Assembly: GCF_003148625.1 (NCBI RefSeq)
Contig: NZ_QGGO01000012.1
Coordinates: 41,622 to 105,621, forward strand
From: Arcicella aurantiaca
GTDB lineage: Bacteria; Bacteroidota; Bacteroidia; Cytophagales; Spirosomataceae
Direction of reading: 5' to 3'
Length of the DNA stretch: 64,000 bases
The translations under genes were made by a program, and so were the position numbers. Below, one piece after another: positions 51,731-60,590 of the stretch; position 1 is the stretch's first letter, and each line of letters opens with the position of its first letter. The notes beneath the pieces are model-generated. The model searched no databases. It was given only the letters and a program-made list of their open reading frames with translations, and had not been told where the DNA came from.

Positions 51731-51862
51731 TGGGTTTTTAGGTTGAAGTGAATAAATTATAATGTATTGTTTTTATACGCTTTGAAATATGCTAAGGTAA
51801 TGTTTTGCTGAAAAGGGTCTTTTAATTGACTGATAATCAAATTGTTGAAATTGTTTTCATTG

Positions 51863-52675
51863 TCAATTACAAACCATCTCAATAACGTAAATGCCCTTTT
51901 TTCGTCTTGACTTTTCTAATTCTACAAAAATCTCTTTTATTTCTGTTCTAAAATCAGTTTTATTGATTGCACCTTTTGATAATAACGCAAACGTTTTTCG
52001 TAAATCATCTTTTATTTGGTCAATAACTCTTTCGTATCGTTTCAATAATAAATCTTCACGATTAAGATTGCAAATGTTCCATGTATGAAAACCTCTTCCA
52101 TTTACTCCATCAAGTTCTTTGATGGCAATTCCTTTTTTGTGAGAATCAATTTCAAAACCGAGAAAATTTTTAGGCTCATCTATTTCTGGGTGCAATAAAT
52201 AAGGCTCTTCTTGTTGATTTAGATAAGTAGCATTGATTTTATTAGAACTAAATTCTCCATTTTCCAAACAGTCTTTTAAGGTTAGATGAGTCTTTTTTAT
52301 TGGAAATTGGTCACCTTTTCCCCCTGCAATTTTATTACATTCATGGCACGTTGGAAGAAGGTTTGACCATTCATAACAAAGCCAAAAATAACCTCCGTGA
52401 TTGGTTTGAATAACTCTGCCTTTCGGACGATAATGTTCTATATAAACTGTTGAATAGTCTTCACAATAAGCACATTTTGAGTGGTAAAATGCGTTTAATT
52501 CCTCAATTACGGCATCGCCTTTTGTTCCGTTTTCTTTAACATATTTTCCTCTGTACAAATCTGACTTTATTTTTTTTGCATCTTTACTTTCAATGATGGT
52601 TTTAAGATGGTCAAGTGTTTCTTGTTTGGTCAGTGCCAAAGGTTTTTTATTAAAGTCTTTAAAAACTTTTCTCAT
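51863..52675 (-). CDS. HNH endonuclease, TIGR02646/PtuB-like (270 aa)
   Basis: Zinc-finger HNH nuclease: Cys68-x2-Cys71 (CAYCED), catalytic His81 in YIEHYRPKGRV, WSNLLPTCHECN with Cys110 and Cys113, and KGDQFPI. The pattern matches the TIGR02646 group and the HNH partner of Septu-type anti-phage systems (PtuB). Its start overlaps by four bases the end of the AAA ATPase gene. It is predicted to cut DNA or RNA when the ATPase senses infection. Retron association is possible for this family but no reverse transcriptase is here. Confidence 0.88.
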   Translation of the reverse strand: MRKVFKDFNKKPLALTKQETLDHLKTIIESKDAKKIKSDLYRGKYVKENGTKGDAVIEELNAFYHSKCAYCEDYSTVYIEHYRPKGRVIQTNHGGYFWLCYEWSNLLPTCHECNKIAGGKGDQFPIKKTHLTLKDCLENGEFSSNKINATYLNQQEEPYLLHPEIDEPKNFLGFEIDSHKKGIAIKELDGVNGRGFHTWNICNLNREDLLLKRYERVIDQIKDDLRKTFALLSKGAINKTDFRTEIKEIFVELEKSRRKKGIYVIEMVCN

Positions 52676-53817
52676 AGATGATTTTCTTTCAATAGGTATA
52701 ATAATTCTTTTTGATTGTCCTCCGTCAAATATTCACTGATTTGTTTATCCAACTGGTCATTAAACAAAACCTCTTTGTAAGTATCTTCCGTCCGAATCAT
52801 CTTATCATCACTTTTACTCTCAGGAATCAAATCTTGAAAACCAAAAATTGGTGAACTCAAAATACTATTCGGTGTCAAAACGCTAAAATCAATATCTAAT
52901 AATTCTGCTTTGATGCCTTCCTCACGTGTACGAGAAACATTGATGATTACCGAATTTTTAGGAGCTCCCAACAAAGGAATTGGGCTATGTGTTGAAACGA
53001 TAAATTGAATTTTTGGGAATAATTCTGTTAGCTTTTCTACGAATAATTTTTGGTATTTGGGGTGGAGATGTAGGTCTATTTCGTCTATTAGGACTATGCC
53101 TTCTAAACTTGACAAATCATCTGGGACAGATTCACGAGTTAATCTATTTATCATGTCCCCAACCATTCCCAAAATATTTTTATAGCCTGCCGCTAAATCA
53201 TTTAACTCAACATTGTCTTCTAATAAATTATTTTCTGAGTCTAATTCGTAATATTTTACTTTATTTCTTTTTGTTTTTTCCTCAACTTCAACTTCAATTT
53301 TACCTAACCTTGGAATGAGTGTTTTAAATATTTTTTCAAGTTGCTCGTAACCTTTTGGATAGTTTATTTTCCAATCTTTAAAATTTTCTTCAATATTTAT
53401 TAGAAGAATTTCATTGGAAAATAGAGAATCAATAGAAGAATATTTATCCATTACTTCATTTGCAGAACCTGCGGATATTCTTAATCTTGTTGAACCGTAA
53501 GCAATTACTAAATTCTCTCCTCTTAAATTTTCAAAATCATTATTAGCATTAAGAGTGAATTCTCCGTCCTTTGTTTTTGAATATTCCTTCCCATGAAAAA
53601 TATGTTGAACGTTATTTTTAGGGTTAAGGTAGGTTGTAGAATTTACATAATTTGAAGATAAGTAAGAAGCTAAAAACTGCAAAACCGAAGTCTTCCCAAA
53701 TCCATTTTCACCCGTCAAAAAAATCCATTGCGTATCAGGCGAAATATTATCAATTTGTGTATCAATAATTCCTCTGTAATTTTTAATATGAAATGATTTT
53801 AGGGCAATTGGTAGCAT
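52672..53817 (-). CDS. AAA-family ATPase, PtuA-like (381 aa)
   Basis: ABC/RecF-type ATPase: N-terminal FHIKNYRGIIDTQI, Walker A GENGFGKTS (36-44), signature-like region LAAGYKNILG, Walker B GIVLIDEIDLHLHPKYQ and the STHSPIPLLG histidine switch. It is shorter than most PtuA proteins I recall, lacking a long coiled insert. It overlaps the HNH gene by four bases, so the pair is one operon. Sensor/effector division by analogy with Septu. It is preceded by the second palindromic repeat. Confidence 0.86.
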   Translation of the reverse strand: MLPIALKSFHIKNYRGIIDTQIDNISPDTQWIFLTGENGFGKTSVLQFLASYLSSNYVNSTTYLNPKNNVQHIFHGKEYSKTKDGEFTLNANNDFENLRGENLVIAYGSTRLRISAGSANEVMDKYSSIDSLFSNEILLINIEENFKDWKINYPKGYEQLEKIFKTLIPRLGKIEVEVEEKTKRNKVKYYELDSENNLLEDNVELNDLAAGYKNILGMVGDMINRLTRESVPDDLSSLEGIVLIDEIDLHLHPKYQKLFVEKLTELFPKIQFIVSTHSPIPLLGAPKNSVIINVSRTREEGIKAELLDIDFSVLTPNSILSSPIFGFQDLIPESKSDDKMIRTEDTYKEVLFNDQLDKQISEYLTEDNQKELLYLLKENHL

Positions 53818-53840
53818 TTTCTTGTATTTTTATTTTAGAG

Positions 53841-54044
53841 CTATCTACTATTTTGTGGAATTTAAGGTTGGGCTTCTCCGAAGCCTGTAATTCGAGATTA
53901 TTCTTATCCTATAAAGGTTAAATTTCTCCGAAATTGTCTCGGATTATACATCGGAGATGTTCAACCTTTGTAGAATATAGGGAATAATGTGTTGTTCACT
54001 TCGGAGAAGTACAACCTTAAAAGAATCCGCTAAATAAGTAAATA
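53841..54044. mobile_element. MITE-like palindromic repeat, copy 2 (about 204 bp)
   Basis: Same element and orientation as 41372-41588: TATCTACTATTT, GGCTTCTCCGAAGCC, TAATTCGAG, AAATTTCTCCGAAATTGTC, TTCAACCTTTGTAGAATATAG, CACTTCGGAGAAGT and AACCTTAAAAG match in order. Its end repeats are more degenerate (TCCGCTAAATAAGTAAATA). No ORF. It lies between the AAA ATPase start and the next plus-strand gene. Confidence 0.85.
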
Positions 54045-54133
54045 TTTCATTTTTGTTTTATCGAAATTACAAATTTATCCTCATTCCAAAAACAAAAATC
54101 TTTTACGTCTCGTTGTTGTCAGTATCAAGTACC

Positions 54134-54181
54134 AAGTATTAGGTATTAAGACTTTTTACCGATGCTTTGTACCTAATACTT
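54134..54181. repeat. Inverted word repeat upstream of 54207 gene
   Basis: AAGTATTAGGT (54134-54144) pairs with ACCTAATACTT (54171-54181), set in longer runs of reiterated AGTATTAAG/AGTACC words. Similar words occur at 25577-25605. Confidence 0.7.
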
Positions 54182-54206
54182 AATACTTAGGACAAATAAA
54201 AAAGAC

Positions 54207-54692
54207 ATGGCTCACGCAAATTTAAAATTGATTGATGCCCTTAGAATAACGGCTCAAAAATTAGCAGAAGGTGGAAATTACCAATGGGGACACATGGGTA
54301 GTTGTAATTGTGGAAACTTGGCTCAGGAATTAACGAAACTCACCAAAGCAGAAATCCATCAGTTTGCGATGGAAGGACGTGGAGATTGGCGTGAGCAAGT
54401 AGAACAATTTTGCCCAAGCAGTGGTCTGAATATAGATTTATTGATTGTTGATTTGCTAAATCATGGCTTAAATGTAACCGATTTGCAAGATTTAGAATGG
54501 CTTTCGGATAAGAAAATATTGCAACGCATCCCGCTTGAAAAAAGAAACAAAATGCGTCATAATGTACGTGAAGACGTGGTTTTGTACATGAACACGTGGG
54601 CGGATATGTTGGAAGAACAATTAATTCCGCATATTAAATTGAATCTTGATTTTCTTGCAAAAGAAGTTTTAGTAGAGTATGAGCAAGTTTAA
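54207..54692 (+). CDS. Conserved hypothetical protein with Cys pair (161 aa)
   Basis: Start MAHANLKLIDALRITAQKL. A GHMGSCNCGNLAQEL segment with two cysteines (residues 33 and 35) near Trp and His could bind metal. QFAMEGRGDWREQVEQFCPSSG and the C-terminal helical YMNTWADMLEEQLIPH follow. I have seen similar proteins in Bacteroidota but know no function. It is monocistronic, surrounded by repeats. Confidence 0.75.
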   Translation: MAHANLKLIDALRITAQKLAEGGNYQWGHMGSCNCGNLAQELTKLTKAEIHQFAMEGRGDWREQVEQFCPSSGLNIDLLIVDLLNHGLNVTDLQDLEWLSDKKILQRIPLEKRNKMRHNVREDVVLYMNTWADMLEEQLIPHIKLNLDFLAKEVLVEYEQV

Positions 54693-55465
54693 TGGTAAAA
54701 TCATTTTGATTAAAACTCCCGAATAACTCCGTTAGAGGTTAAATCCTCAATGGATATTGTTTGGGATTTTTTTTAAAAAATTATTAAACAGTGTTTTACG
54801 CCCAATTGACAAACTATGATTTTTATAATCAAAAATAGACTGTAATATATTGGTAATCATATCTTTAGTAATATTTGTCCAGACGTCTAAATCTCCACAC
54901 TTACCTAATTCTACTTTGGTACTCTAAAAAAAGATGAGAATTTGAGTATTTCCCGTTCAACTTCCCGAAAGTCAAATTTGCCCCATTTACTTTAAAGTGC
55001 CAAAGTAGAACTAACTTCCAGACCCTTCCGATATTAAGTATATACTTCCAATGTCTTTTTGATAAATCCGATTTCAGATTGAGTATTCATGGCTAATCCT
55101 AATTGTGCCAGCAATAAAGAGAATAAGTAAAAATGATATGCCGTTTTGACAAAATTTACCATTCACGTAATAAATCTTACCATTCACGGTGTAGAACTTA
55201 CCAGTCTATTGTTTTGACAATTTTAGAAAAACATATTTGTGTCGAAATCTCGAAAAGAGAATATTTAAGAAAGAATCGTATAACTCTTTTTGAAATGAAC
55301 CTGTTTATTTTTTTCGTTTTGAGTGGGTATTGAATTATTTTTTTGTCTGTAAAATAGCAGGCATAAATTGAAACGATTCACAACCAGAGGAATAAGTTTA
55401 AATAGGTCAATTGCAAATATCTATTTTTCAACATTATCAAATATTTTAGCCCACATCTCAAAATT
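54693..55465. other. 773-bp intergenic stretch with a long inverted repeat
   Basis: No credible gene. The 66-residue ORF at 55133-55333 is Cys/Arg/Ile-rich without ribosome-site or homology signs. TAATTCTACTTTGGTACTCTAAA (54906-54928) is inverted at 54991-55013 with a few mismatches; TTACCATTCACG occurs twice (about 55157 and 55178). The right part before 55466 should hold the S8 protease promoter, but I cannot place it. Confidence 0.5.
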
Positions 55466-57943
55466 ATGCTAAACAAGTATTTAACTGCCTTTGTATTAAG
55501 CGTATCAACTTTTTATTTTTCTGCCAATGCTCAAACGGCAGAAGAACGAGTAAAAATTGTTAAAGAGTATCAAACCCAGTATCCACAAAACAAGAATGCT
55601 CGGCAAGTGGCATTGAATCAGGAGTATGTAACTTCTAAATTGCGGGTCGATGCTTATCTCAAAAAACATCCTGAAAAACAAAGAACCTTCGTGAAAAACG
55701 GGTCATTTTATTTTTTAAAGGAAATAGATGCTCAGGGAAATCCTGTTTATATCAATACAAAAAGTAATGTTGAATCAGGGATTTTAATCAAAGCTAACCA
55801 ACTCTACACGGGTGGTACATTGGGCGTAAATATTACGGGTCAAAATATGGTGGTGGGTATTTGGGACGGTGGTCAAGTACGTGCCACGCACGAGTTATTA
55901 TCGGGTAAGGTGGCAATGCAGGCGGAGCAAACACTGGATGGTAGTAAAACCGAAAATGGAGTAACAACTTATCCCGGAAATGACCATCAGACACACGTAT
56001 CTGGGACAATCGTAGGAAAGGACATTGCTAATCAGCCATCTGCAAGAGGTATTGCCTTTGGTGCTACGGCTCTGAATTATGATTTTAGTAATGATTTTCC
56101 AGAAATGGCTTCTTTTGCGGGTCAGGGTTATTTGATTTCTAACCACTCTTACGGTGGGGCAAATGATAATACAACTCCACTTTGGAAGTTTGGTGCTTAT
56201 GATAGAGAAGCTCAAAAATGGGATTCTCTTACCAATGCTAATAATTACTACCTTCCATTTGTGGCGGCAGGGAATGAACAACAATCTAACGGGAATAGTA
56301 GTAAAAGCGGCTACGATTTAATGACAGGCTCGGCGGCATCTAAAAATGCTATGACTGTTGGGGCGGTGAATGCCGATAAAACAATGTCAAGTTATTCTAA
56401 CTGGGGACCTACTGATGATGGACGTGTAAAGCCCGAAATCGTAACCAGAGGTACAGGTATAAATTCATCTGTTTTTGCTAATCCAACTACTAATGTTCCT
56501 TCTGATAATTCGTATAGCGGTAGTGGAACGGAGTCAAGTGGTACATCTTATGCAGCTCCTGCCGCCGCCGCAGCAGGGCTTTTGTTGCAACAATATTATA
56601 AAAGTTTGCATGGAAATTATATGAAATCTTCGACCCTCAAAGCCTTGATGTTGGGTACTGCCGAAGACTTAGGACAAACAGGACCAGATAATAAGTTTGG
56701 TTGGGGATTATTAGATGTTGAAAAAGCTGCTAAGGCAATTAAAACAAAAAGTACAGAAGGAAATCCTACGGCACAAAGTACATCGCCTGCACCTACTCTT
56801 ACAAAAGGCTCATACATAGAAGAGATTACATATAATTTACCTCCTTATATCCAAACTGACCCTAATAGAATAGAAATCAACCGTTGGGTAATTGCTAAAG
56901 GTAGCGAACCTTTGATTATTTCTATCGCTTGGGCAGATGAAAAAGGTACAGAACAGACCTCTGCCAATGGTACAGACCCTACTACCTCAAGATTGACGCA
57001 TGAATATGACATGTTGGTAAGAATTACCTCGCCATTTCAAGATTCCAGACCTTGGAAACCAAGCACTATGGCAAATAGAACTGCAGATGCTACCACCCAA
57101 ACAACTTGGTTTGATGGAAATGGGAATAATTATAAACAAATAAAAATATTGAATCCCGTTGCAGGTGGAGAATATAGAATTGTGGTTAGAAAAAGTGCTA
57201 CTTCGCCCTCAACCCTGATGCCCCTATCTTTAGTGGTAACAGGAACAGCATTAGCAGCACCAGTGGCTTCGACTCAAACTCGTTGTACTGGTCAGACGGT
57301 AGCTAATTTAGTGGCAACAGGAACTGATATTAAGTGGTATGATGTATCTACGGGTGGTACGGCATTAGCTACCACAACGGCATTGGCAACGGGTACTTAT
57401 TATGCTACCCAGACAGTAGATGGAACAGAAAGTTTGAGGACTTCAGTAGCAGTAACGGTAAATGCCGTAACTGTGCCTTCTGTAAGTATTAGTCCAATAA
57501 CAGTGTGTGCAGGAGCAACACAAGCAGTTTCTACAACTGTAACCAACGGAGGTACGTCTCCTACCTACGTTTGGACAAAAAATAATGTCACTGTGGCTAA
57601 TACCAAAGATATTAATATAACTAATGCAGTAGCAGGAGATGTATATGCTCTAAGAATGACGCCTTCGGCTGATGCTTGTCCAAATCCTGCAAACGCAACG
57701 GCTTCAATTACGATTGGAACAGGGTGTACATCATCAATTACAAGTGTTGCTTCGGGTAATTGGGAAAGCCCAGCAACTTGGAACTTGAACCGTCTCCCAA
57801 CTAATACGGATAATGTAATTATTGACACAAATCATACAGTAACCGTTACAACTCCTGATGCAAATGCCAAAAAAGTAGAAACTCGTGGTAATGCAAAGGT
57901 GATATTTAATGACAATACAACAAAGTTGAAGTTAGGATTTTAG
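55466..57943 (+). CDS. Secreted S8 (subtilisin-like) serine protease with Ig-like modules (825 aa)
   Basis: Signal peptide at 1-23 (ends ANAQ). Catalytic triad: Asp134 in VVGIWDGGQ, His174 in [10 protein letters not shown] and Ser361 in [13 protein letters not shown]. Behind the catalytic domain is a jelly-roll-like part (about 440-590), then two Ig-like modules ([20 protein letters not shown]..., and [20 protein letters not shown]...) and a C-terminal [22 protein letters not shown]8-type end. No clear type IX secretion tail. A lone LytTR regulator gene follows by 23 bp. Confidence 0.95.
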   Translation: MLNKYLTAFVLSVSTFYFSANAQTAEERVKIVKEYQTQYPQNKNARQVALNQEYVTSKLRVDAYLKKHPEKQRTFVKNGSFYFLKEIDAQGNPVYINTKSNVESGILIKANQLYTGGTLGVNITGQNMVVGIWDGGQVRATHELLSGKVAMQAEQTLDGSKTENGVTTYPGNDHQTHVSGTIVGKDIANQPSARGIAFGATALNYDFSNDFPEMASFAGQGYLISNHSYGGANDNTTPLWKFGAYDREAQKWDSLTNANNYYLPFVAAGNEQQSNGNSSKSGYDLMTGSAASKNAMTVGAVNADKTMSSYSNWGPTDDGRVKPEIVTRGTGINSSVFANPTTNVPSDNSYSGSGTESSGTSYAAPAAAAAGLLLQQYYKSLHGNYMKSSTLKALMLGTAEDLGQTGPDNKFGWGLLDVEKAAKAIKTKSTEGNPTAQSTSPAPTLTKGSYIEEITYNLPPYIQTDPNRIEINRWVIAKGSEPLIISIAWADEKGTEQTSANGTDPTTSRLTHEYDMLVRITSPFQDSRPWKPSTMANRTADATTQTTWFDGNGNNYKQIKILNPVAGGEYRIVVRKSATSPSTLMPLSLVVTGTALAAPVASTQTRCTGQTVANLVATGTDIKWYDVSTGGTALATTTALATGTYYATQTVDGTESLRTSVAVTVNAVTVPSVSISPITVCAGATQAVSTTVTNGGTSPTYVWTKNNVTVANTKDINITNAVAGDVYALRMTPSADACPNPANATASITIGTGCTSSITSVASGNWESPATWNLNRLPTNTDNVIIDTNHTVTVTTPDANAKKVETRGNAKVIFNDNTTKLKLGF

Positions 57944-57966
57944 TACAATCATTAACACACTATTTT

Positions 57967-58308
57967 ATGAAAACATATAAACAAAAGGGGAACTCTGCAC
58001 TCTTAATTCTCAATCAAAAAACATCTACTAAGGTGTTGGTTAACAACGTAGTATTAATTAAAGGTGATGTAAATTATACTACATTTTACTTGAATGGCGG
58101 TCAGGAAAAAGTAGTGGCACACACCATGAAATTTTTTGCTAACCATCTGGAGAATTATGGTTTTTTGCGTGTTCACAGAGCGTTTATGATTAACCCAAAT
58201 TATGTGAAAGAGTATAATCCTTTGGAAGAGAGCTTAATAATGTCTAATGGGCAAAAAGCAGTTATTTCAAGACGGAAACGACACGTTTTAAAGGATATAA
58301 TTTCTTGA
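57967..58308 (+). CDS. Stand-alone LytTR DNA-binding protein (113 aa)
   Basis: Just a LytTR domain: LVNNVVLIKGDVNYTTFYLNGG, AHTMKFFANHLENYGFLRVHRAFMINPNYVKEYN and KAVISRRKRHVLKDII. No receiver domain, so it is not a phosphorylation-controlled regulator. It lies 23 bp after the S8 protease gene, which it may control or accompany. Targets unknown. Confidence 0.9.
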   Translation: MKTYKQKGNSALLILNQKTSTKVLVNNVVLIKGDVNYTTFYLNGGQEKVVAHTMKFFANHLENYGFLRVHRAFMINPNYVKEYNPLEESLIMSNGQKAVISRRKRHVLKDIIS

Positions 58309-58327
58309 AAATGAGGAGGTAATTGAT

Positions 58328-58398
58328 TTGTCCTGTGCGTAAGGTGTTTATATGTTTGTGGTGGCGGCCCTTAGTGATAAGCATCTCGCACAGGACAA
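58328..58398 (+). ncRNA. Structured element in the 3' region of the LytTR gene
   Basis: TTGTCCTGTGCG (58328-58339) and CGCACAGGACAA (58387-58398) are perfectly complementary and enclose an inner TAAGG/CCTTA stem (58340-58344 with 58369-58373). The enclosed loop (GTGGTGGCGGCC) is GC-richer than its surroundings. It lies 19 bp after the LytTR stop and is followed by a terminator. It may be a small RNA made by processing or a structured 3' UTR. Confidence 0.55.
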
Positions 58399-58400
58399 TA

Positions 58401-58433
58401 AAAAAACGTAAGATTTTATTTCTTACGTTTTTT
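58401..58433. terminator. Bidirectional terminator between LytTR gene and lutC
   Basis: AAAAAACGTAAGA (58401-58413) pairs perfectly with TCTTACGTTTTTT (58421-58433), followed by T. Confidence 0.88.
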
Positions 58434-58441
58434 TATTTGAA

Positions 58442-59026
58442 TTATCCCAACACATAGACTGTCAAGCCTCTCGCTCCATGAGCTCCAATGACTAAACTCT
58501 GCTCAATATCTGCTGTTTTTGAAGGGCCAGAAATAAATGTTCCAAAGCCTGTATCATCAACTTTTACACGCTCGTAAGCACGGTGCATATTGGTTACAAT
58601 TTCAGATTTTTTCACAACAATTACCAAATATTGGGTAATCATGGGCAAAACTCGGTGAGGAATATGTTTTTCCGAAACCCAAATAGCTCCATTTTCTGCT
58701 ACCGCAAAATCGCCTTCAATGATAGCCAAATTAAGCGTTTCTAAATCATGTGGGTCGGCAATATTCAAACTAAAATCTGCTAAGTCTGAAAATTCTGCAA
58801 TGGTTGTGGCTATTCTTGTAACTCCACTATAATGACTTTGAATATCGGCTTTAATTTCGTCGAAGTTTTTTACCTCAATGGCTTTTCCTCCAACAAAACT
58901 GAGTATTTCTGAAAACTTGTTAAATAAATCATCATAAACTGTCTCAAACTTAAATTGAACGTCAAGTTTTTGATAATCAGGCTGATTTGTTTTTATAGCG
59001 GATAATATTTTCTCTCTTGATGACAT
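58442..59026 (-). CDS. lutC: L-lactate utilisation protein LutC (LUD domain)
   Basis: 194-residue LUD-domain protein: ILSAIKTNQPDY, LNLAIIEGDFAVAENGAIWVSEKHIPHR, LPMITQYLVIVV, FISGPSKTADIEQSLVIGAHGARGLTVYVLG, the standard LutC end. With LutA and LutB it forms the iron-sulphur lactate dehydrogenase complex. Third gene of lutABC. Confidence 0.93.
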   Translation of the reverse strand: MSSREKILSAIKTNQPDYQKLDVQFKFETVYDDLFNKFSEILSFVGGKAIEVKNFDEIKADIQSHYSGVTRIATTIAEFSDLADFSLNIADPHDLETLNLAIIEGDFAVAENGAIWVSEKHIPHRVLPMITQYLVIVVKKSEIVTNMHRAYERVKVDDTGFGTFISGPSKTADIEQSLVIGAHGARGLTVYVLG

Positions 59027-59036
59027 TTTTTTGTTA

Positions 59037-59127
59037 GTTACTGGTTATTAGTTACTGGTTACTGGCGAAAAGTAGAAATCAGGATTTTGATGTTTTTTAT
59101 TTGACCTAATAACTAATAACCAGTAAC
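59037..59127. repeat. Inverted word repeat between lutB and lutC
   Basis: GTTACTGGTTATTAGTTA (59037-59054) is perfectly inverted at 59110-59127. Both flanks carry more copies of TTAGTTA and TACTGG. It fills the lutB-lutC gap without a T-run. Confidence 0.82.
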
Positions 59128-59133
59128 GAATAA

Positions 59134-60507
59134 CTAATTCCTTTTCCGAAGATACCAATCTCTGAAACTCTCTTTGGGTACTTCTGGCATTTCTCTTTGA
59201 TTGTACCAAACATTCATATTATTATTGACCATGAATGGTGCTGTTTTCATCAAAAATCTACCTAATTTTCCTGCTGTTCTGTAAAATTTAGGAGAATTTA
59301 AAACGCTTGCCATTGATTTTATCCCAATACTTTTCACACTTGAAACATGACCATCTTTTACCAAAACTTGTCGCCATTTGTATAATTGGTCATGAATATC
59401 AATTTTGACAGGGCAAACATTTGAACAAGAACCGCAAAGCGTGGAGGCAAAAGGCAAATCTGCATTTTTTGCCATGTCCAAATTTGGTGCGAGAATCGAC
59501 CCAATTGGTCCTGCAATAGCTGTATGATAACTATGCCCACCCGAACGACGATAAACAGGACAAGTATTAAAACAAGCTGCACAACGAATACACTTTAAAG
59601 AATTTCTAAAATCTGCTCGACCTAATTGCGTTGTTCTGCCATTATCTACAATGACAATGTGCATTTTTTGTCCTGCTCGTGGCTTATGAAAATGGCTTGA
59701 AAATGTAGTAATCGGTTGCCCTGTGGCACTTCTTGCTAATAGTCTCAAGAAAACACCCAAGTGTTCAGCCTTTGGAATGATTTTCTCAAAACCCATTGCC
59801 GCAATATGAACGTCTGCCAAATGAGCTCCCATATCGGCGTTGCCTTCGTTGGTACAAACCACAAAACCGCCTGTTTCGGCAATGGCAAAATTGACACCTG
59901 TTAAAGCTACTTTACGAGTTAGAAACGTATCTCTAAGGTGCTGACGAGCCGCTTCTGTTAAATATTGTGGGTCGGTTGCTCCTTTTTCAGTTCCTAAATG
60001 TTCATGAAAAGTATCTCCAACGTCTGATTTTTTGAGGTGAATGGCTGGCAAAACAATATGCGAAGGTGGTTCTTCACGCATTTGTACAATACGCTCTCCG
60101 AGGTCTGAATCTATCACTTCAACGCCTTTTTCTTTCAAAAATTCGTTTAAATGACATTCTTCGGTTAGCATAGATTTTGACTTTACCATACGGTTTACGC
60201 CCTCATTTTTGATAATCGAATAAATGATTTCGTTATGTTCTTTGCCGTCGGCCGCCCAGTGAACCGTAATGCCGTTTTCAGTCGCTTTTTTCTCGAATTC
60301 GGTTAAGTAATCATGTAAATTTGATAAAACATGATTTTTAATTTGTGAACCCGCTTCACGCAATTGCTCCCATTCTGGAATCTGAAAAACAGCTTTATCA
60401 CGCTTAGAACGCACAAACCAAAGGGTTTCGTCATGCCAATTTACACGAGCTTCGTCTTTATTAAATTCTGTTGCCGCTGCCGAGTGGTCTATTTTTATGT
60501 TATTCAT
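59134..60507 (-). CDS. lutB: Iron-sulphur lactate utilisation protein LutB
   Basis: 457-residue LUD plus ferredoxin-type protein. RQHLRDTFLTRKVALTGVNFAIAETGGFVVCTNEGN is the LUD core; two [4Fe-4S] motifs are CIRCAACFNTCPVYRR and CGSCSNVCPVKID near 312-370. It passes electrons from lactate oxidation, with LutA and LutC. Second gene of the operon. Confidence 0.95.
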   Translation of the reverse strand: MNNIKIDHSAAATEFNKDEARVNWHDETLWFVRSKRDKAVFQIPEWEQLREAGSQIKNHVLSNLHDYLTEFEKKATENGITVHWAADGKEHNEIIYSIIKNEGVNRMVKSKSMLTEECHLNEFLKEKGVEVIDSDLGERIVQMREEPPSHIVLPAIHLKKSDVGDTFHEHLGTEKGATDPQYLTEAARQHLRDTFLTRKVALTGVNFAIAETGGFVVCTNEGNADMGAHLADVHIAAMGFEKIIPKAEHLGVFLRLLARSATGQPITTFSSHFHKPRAGQKMHIVIVDNGRTTQLGRADFRNSLKCIRCAACFNTCPVYRRSGGHSYHTAIAGPIGSILAPNLDMAKNADLPFASTLCGSCSNVCPVKIDIHDQLYKWRQVLVKDGHVSSVKSIGIKSMASVLNSPKFYRTAGKLGRFLMKTAPFMVNNNMNVWYNQREMPEVPKESFRDWYLRKRN

Positions 60508-60516
60508 TTTATAGTT

Positions 60517-60590
60517 GTGAATTGTGAGTTAGTGAATTGTGAGTTAGTAATTTTCGAGAATAAATCACAACTCACAATTCACTAACTCAC
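60517..60590. repeat. Tandem and inverted word repeat between lutA and lutB
   Basis: GTGAATTGTGAGTTA occurs twice in tandem (60517-60531, 60532-60546), and 60524-60545 is perfectly inverted at 60569-60590. The right arm supplies the last codons and stop of lutA. Confidence 0.85.

Noticed and set aside
51863..53817. Retron, since the HNH family is sometimes retron-linked
   Set aside because: No reverse transcriptase gene and no msr/msd-like inverted repeats are present; the two-gene Septu layout fits better.
53841..54044. Riboswitch or leader for the downstream gene
   Set aside because: The same structure occurs at 41372 beside unrelated genes and has transposon-like terminal repeats.
55133..55333. 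66-residue ORF in the 773-bp gap
   Set aside because: Odd composition, no promoter, no recognisable domain; it lies in repeat-rich DNA.
55898..56284. 128-residue ORF antisense to the S8 protease
   Set aside because: It is a shadow of the strongly conserved catalytic domain on the other strand and has no features of its own.
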